18,148 nucleotides of DNA, from the NCBI GenBank assembly GCA_014904985.1, contig MU128919.1:1-18148 (forward strand). The letters run 5' to 3'. The notes beneath the pieces were generated by a model. It did no database searches, was not told the DNA's origin, and saw only the letters and a program-made list of their open reading frames with translations. Position 1 is the stretch's first letter. Each line of letters starts with the position of its first letter. Source of the DNA: Hydnum rufescens UP504 (Eukaryota; Basidiomycota; Agaricomycetes; Cantharellales; Hydnaceae). This document shows positions 15,894-18,148 of this stretch, in pieces. The position numbers were made by a program, and so were the translations under genes.

Positions 15894-16019
15894 GTCTTCA
15901 CCTTTCACGCAAGCGAATACCGATGCGAGAACCCCCACGACCCCACATCTCGAAACCCGGCCGACCATACACGGGAATATAAAGTACCACACCCGCCGCC
16001 GCAGGTGTGGTACTACAAG
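15894..16019 (+). other. exon-like block 5 (copy 2)
   Basis: 126 nt, begins GTCTTCACCTTTCACGC, ends with the hairpin 15984-16013 (GTACCACACC / GGTGTGGTAC) and TACAAG. Confidence 0.5.
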
Positions 16020-16115
16020 GTGAGCTTTTTTTATTAATCCTGCGGTGCAAGAAGAGCAGCATAAGCTGCTCTTCTTGCAAAGCTTATTTTCTAACATATT
16101 GTTTTTTTCCCCTAG
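16020..16115 (+). other. predicted intron 5 (copy 2)
   Basis: 96 nt; GTGAGC donor; perfect 14-bp stem 16047-16060 and 16065-16078 with ATAA loop; CTAAC branch; TAG at 16113-16115. Confidence 0.65.
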
Positions 16116-16285
16116 ATCTTGGACTCGAATCCGCATGAACCCCCGACCCCAAACCACCAAACGAACACCCGGCGAACGAAGATCTGGCGAGCCGAACCCC
16201 GCGACCCACCCACGACCCGAACCCGCCGAGCTGAACCCCACGACCCCAAAACCCGGGGAACCAAGCCAAACCCCCCCACATGAAG
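16116..16285 (+). other. exon-like block 6 (copy 2)
   Basis: 170 nt, begins ATCTTGGACTCGAATCCGC, ends CATGAAG before GTGAGC at 16286. It lacks the exonic hairpin and the CGACCCACCCC duplication of copy 1. Downstream is the imperfect hairpin 16310-16348. Confidence 0.5.
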
Positions 16286-16543
16286 GTGAGCTTTTCTTTG
16301 GCTGTGATCGCGCAAGAAGAGCAGCCTCTGGCTGTTCTTCTTGGGCGCATGGGTGAGCCCCACTGGGCGAGCCTATCATTGTATATAATAATAGTAGTAA
16401 TAATAATATAATAAAAAATAAATAATCCATGGCTAGGGGCCCCAGGGGCCCCTGGCTGCTTGACCAGCCCCCTTGATTGAATTGCAGGGCCCCTGGGGCC
16501 CCCAGGTCTGATATCTAGTTAGACCATATAAATGCAACCTTTG

Positions 16544-16561
16544 AGTATCTAATTAGATACT
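16544..16561. repeat. 18-bp palindrome, unit end 2
   Basis: AGTATCTAATTAGATACT, identical to 13182-13199, followed by the same 20-odd bases and then unique sequence. Confidence 0.8.
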
Positions 16562-16647
16562 GATAATTGGCTGACCAGGCTGGTCCCTAACGAAAATTAG
16601 GGAGGTTGACACATGATCACAGACTACGGAATGCAAAAATGACATAA

Positions 16648-17034
16648 AAGCAAATCGAACGAACTATCCCCAAAGGTACAAATCAAAATGTGTTCACCAT
16701 GCCATTGGAACTTCACACGATCATTTACCCAGCAATTCGACTATCTCTATCCTGGACCATTCACCACTCGAATCCCATATGATATCCGTTATTTCCAAAT
16801 CCCCAGTTGCATTTATTGCATTATAAGGACAAAAAAGAGTCGATTTGGACAAACATACGGGAGTTCAGAGAACTGCTCACAATCGCACCCTCGTTACGTC
16901 ATGAACCCTTGAAACTAATTTTGTCCTTCATCCTCCGGCGTTCAGAGAACATATCTGTGGCCTCGTCAAACCTTCTCGCACAGATTCTCTCGACCTCCAC
17001 TAAACAAATGCTAATCAAAGTGGGTTTCACTTGA
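16648..17034 (+). pseudogene. small unassigned ORF with one internal TGA
   Basis: The frame is open from about 16648 to the stop at 17032-17034 except for one TGA near 16774-16779 (context CCCATATGATAT). A possible start is the ATG at 16699. The downstream 75 codons (16810-17031) are free of stops and include ILRRSENISVASSNLLAQIL. I recognise no family. Because the surrounding region keeps its CpGs, this may be a transposon or host-gene fragment. Coding status is uncertain. Confidence 0.3.
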
Positions 17035-17276
17035 TGATCCAAACTTATCAAAGAAAAACCTATTTTAAACAGTGGATTTAAAGATCCAACCCGACAATAA
17101 GCCGACTTCTATCACCAAATTCGAAGCTATAAACCTTGGCAGGAGATTTCCGCTTTTGGTTTGAAGGGTGGAAATGGTGCGTATTACACAAGGAAAGGCA
17201 ACTCAGGCTCAGTGTTAAAGTCAAGAAAGATAAAAAGACATTCGCAAGGGGCTGCAATTAAAAGTGTTCACCATCT
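17035..17276. other. unassigned stretch
   Basis: No gene or repeat recognised. The short open frame at 17161-17352 overlaps repeat R and looks incidental. Confidence 0.5.
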
Positions 17277-17510
17277 GGTGGAAGAAAAAACATCCGTATC
17301 AGAAAACCGCGAAATCACCCACCACTCTCAGCCTCTGGGACGGATCACATGACAATACGAAATAAATTACGGCTACAATGCAAAATCGAATTCTTATACT
17401 CCGTCAGTTTTTGATCGGACGAGTAATGCCATATAACGCTTAGAAAGCTTCGATTTCACACCTTTCGGAACAGGTACCAAACACAAGTCGAACGGACCAA
17501 AACTGCACTC
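17277..17510 (+). repeat. dispersed repeat R, copy B
   Basis: Aligns with 10156-10400. This copy retains CG at many sites where copy A has TG or CA (for example ATAACGCTT against ATAACACTT, GTCGAACGG against GTCAAACAG). Confidence 0.75.
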
Positions 17511-17830
17511 TCCAGGCCAATTTTACTATCAAAATCTGGTATTTCCAGTAAAAAACAAATATCTCCATCAGTTTGCATTCAATCCTCTCGGAACAACTGC
17601 TCCTGGAAAGATATAGGAAATCCACATCCAATGGTACTGAGCATGCGAAGAACAGATCAAAACTGAACTCTATAGAACAATATTACTATTAGAATCAATA
17701 CCCATCAGTAAAAAACGAATTTCTCTGTCAGTTCACATCCAATCTGCTCGGAATCACTGCACCCAGAAATCTGTTAGAAATCTGCATCGAATGATACCAA
17801 GAATGTCTATTACGGATGCAAACTGCTGTT
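17405..17830 (+). repeat. degenerate tandem repeat of about 160 bp, three units
   Basis: Units start with CAGTTT-like segments near 17405, 17568 and 17729. Units 2 and 3 share GTAAAAAAC(A/G)AAT, TCAGTT, ATCC/TCCAAT and CTCGGAA, spaced about 160 bp. The first unit overlaps repeat R. Confidence 0.6.
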
Positions 17831-17975
17831 TCTGCATCGAATCCCATCCCATGCACTTGTCCCCATTCTCAACCAGCAACAAAACACCTTAACCATTGGA
17901 CTATGCTCAAATTAATCTCCAGAACCCAGAGATATCCCTTATTCATTTTGCCTCCAGAATGCTCCACATGGTCAG

Positions 17976-18137
17976 TGACATCATGCTCCAACTACTCCAC
18001 AAGCCCAGCAAACTAGTGACATCATTTCCTTTATGAATCCTTTTGTTCTCTTTATGAATGACATCACTAATGACATCACCACTCTAGCGAAACGAATGGG
18101 CTCAAAAACTGGCCCTGAAAAATCGACACTATAAATA
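17976..18137 (+). promoter_or_regulatory. promoter-like stretch: four TGACATCA motifs and a TATA box
   Basis: TGACATCA occurs at 17976-17983, 18017-18024, 18059-18066 and 18071-18078; TATAAATA lies at 18130-18137. TGACATCA resembles a CRE/ATF-type bZIP site. The arrangement fits an LTR U3 region or a gene promoter whose product would lie beyond the window. Confidence 0.4.
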
Positions 18138-18148
18138 CTGACACAAGG

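Larger units (their letters stand above)
13992..16590 (+). mobile_element. hairpin-intron cassette unit, copy 2 (rightward arm)
   Basis: Same order as copy 1: palindrome, GC spacer, exonic hairpin (14731-14745 and 14750-14764), introns and blocks 1-6, AT-rich microsatellite, GC-rich palindromic block and AGTATCTAATTAGATACT (16544-16561). The two copies differ mainly by single-base insertions or deletions in homopolymer runs and by short duplications. Right of GGCTGACCAGGCTG the sequence becomes GTCCCTAACGAAAATTAGGG, unlike copy 1. Confidence 0.55.

Noticed and set aside
16581..16604. Telomere-type CCCTAA and TTAGGG
   Set aside because: Only one hexamer on each side in an inverted arrangement, not a telomeric tract.

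Overview
The window looks like repeat-rich, heterochromatin-type DNA of a filamentous fungus, probably a basidiomycete. The grounds are the kinds of LTR retrotransposons present, short candidate introns of about 90-107 nt with GTGAGT donors, CTAAC/CTGAC branch sites and TAG acceptors, and CpG-type decay. I see no intact host gene, rRNA or tRNA. The organism call is inference.

Left part (1-3510). A Ty3/gypsy element lies on the minus strand and runs off the left edge: LTR (about 1715-1971), primer-binding site, broken gag N-terminus, then gag C-terminus with a CCHC zinc knuckle. Its gag is interrupted by a second LTR-like segment (774-1325). Two minisatellites and unassigned sequence follow.

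Middle part (3422-10400). A 21-bp minisatellite (core ACTCATGAGT) is split by a complete but dead Ty1/copia element (3511-7705, minus strand) with both LTRs, a GACTC target-site duplication, a half-tRNA(iMet)-type primer-binding site and a polypurine tract. The minisatellite runs into a Ty3/gypsy pol remnant on the plus strand (RT and RNase H, no integrase). It keeps one reading frame for about 1.7 kb and is broken only by TGA codons, which suggests CpG deamination. A repeat at about 10156-10400 recurs at 17277-17510.

Right part (10797-16590). This is the unusual region. It holds two tandem copies of a unit whose core is a long palindrome. From the palindrome run series of cassettes, each built as: T-poor 'exon', exonic hairpin (ACCACACACCCGC / GCGGGTGTGTGGT), splice-donor-like site, intronic hairpin (GCAAGAAGAGCAGC / GCTGCTCTTCTTGC or the AAAAAG version), branch-site-like motif and TAG. 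The rightward arm carries exons 1-6; the leftward arm carries only exon 1-, 5- and 6-like blocks, and its first intron is a chimaera of introns 1 and 4 joined near the hairpin. Stem bases change together on both sides. I recognise no protein here; the unit may be a non-autonomous mobile or structured-RNA element, and its function is unknown.

Right end (16590-18148). A small unassigned ORF with one TGA, the second copy of the 10.2-kb repeat, a degenerate tandem repeat of about 160 bp, and an LTR-promoter-like stretch with four TGACATCA motifs and a TATA box close to the window edge.
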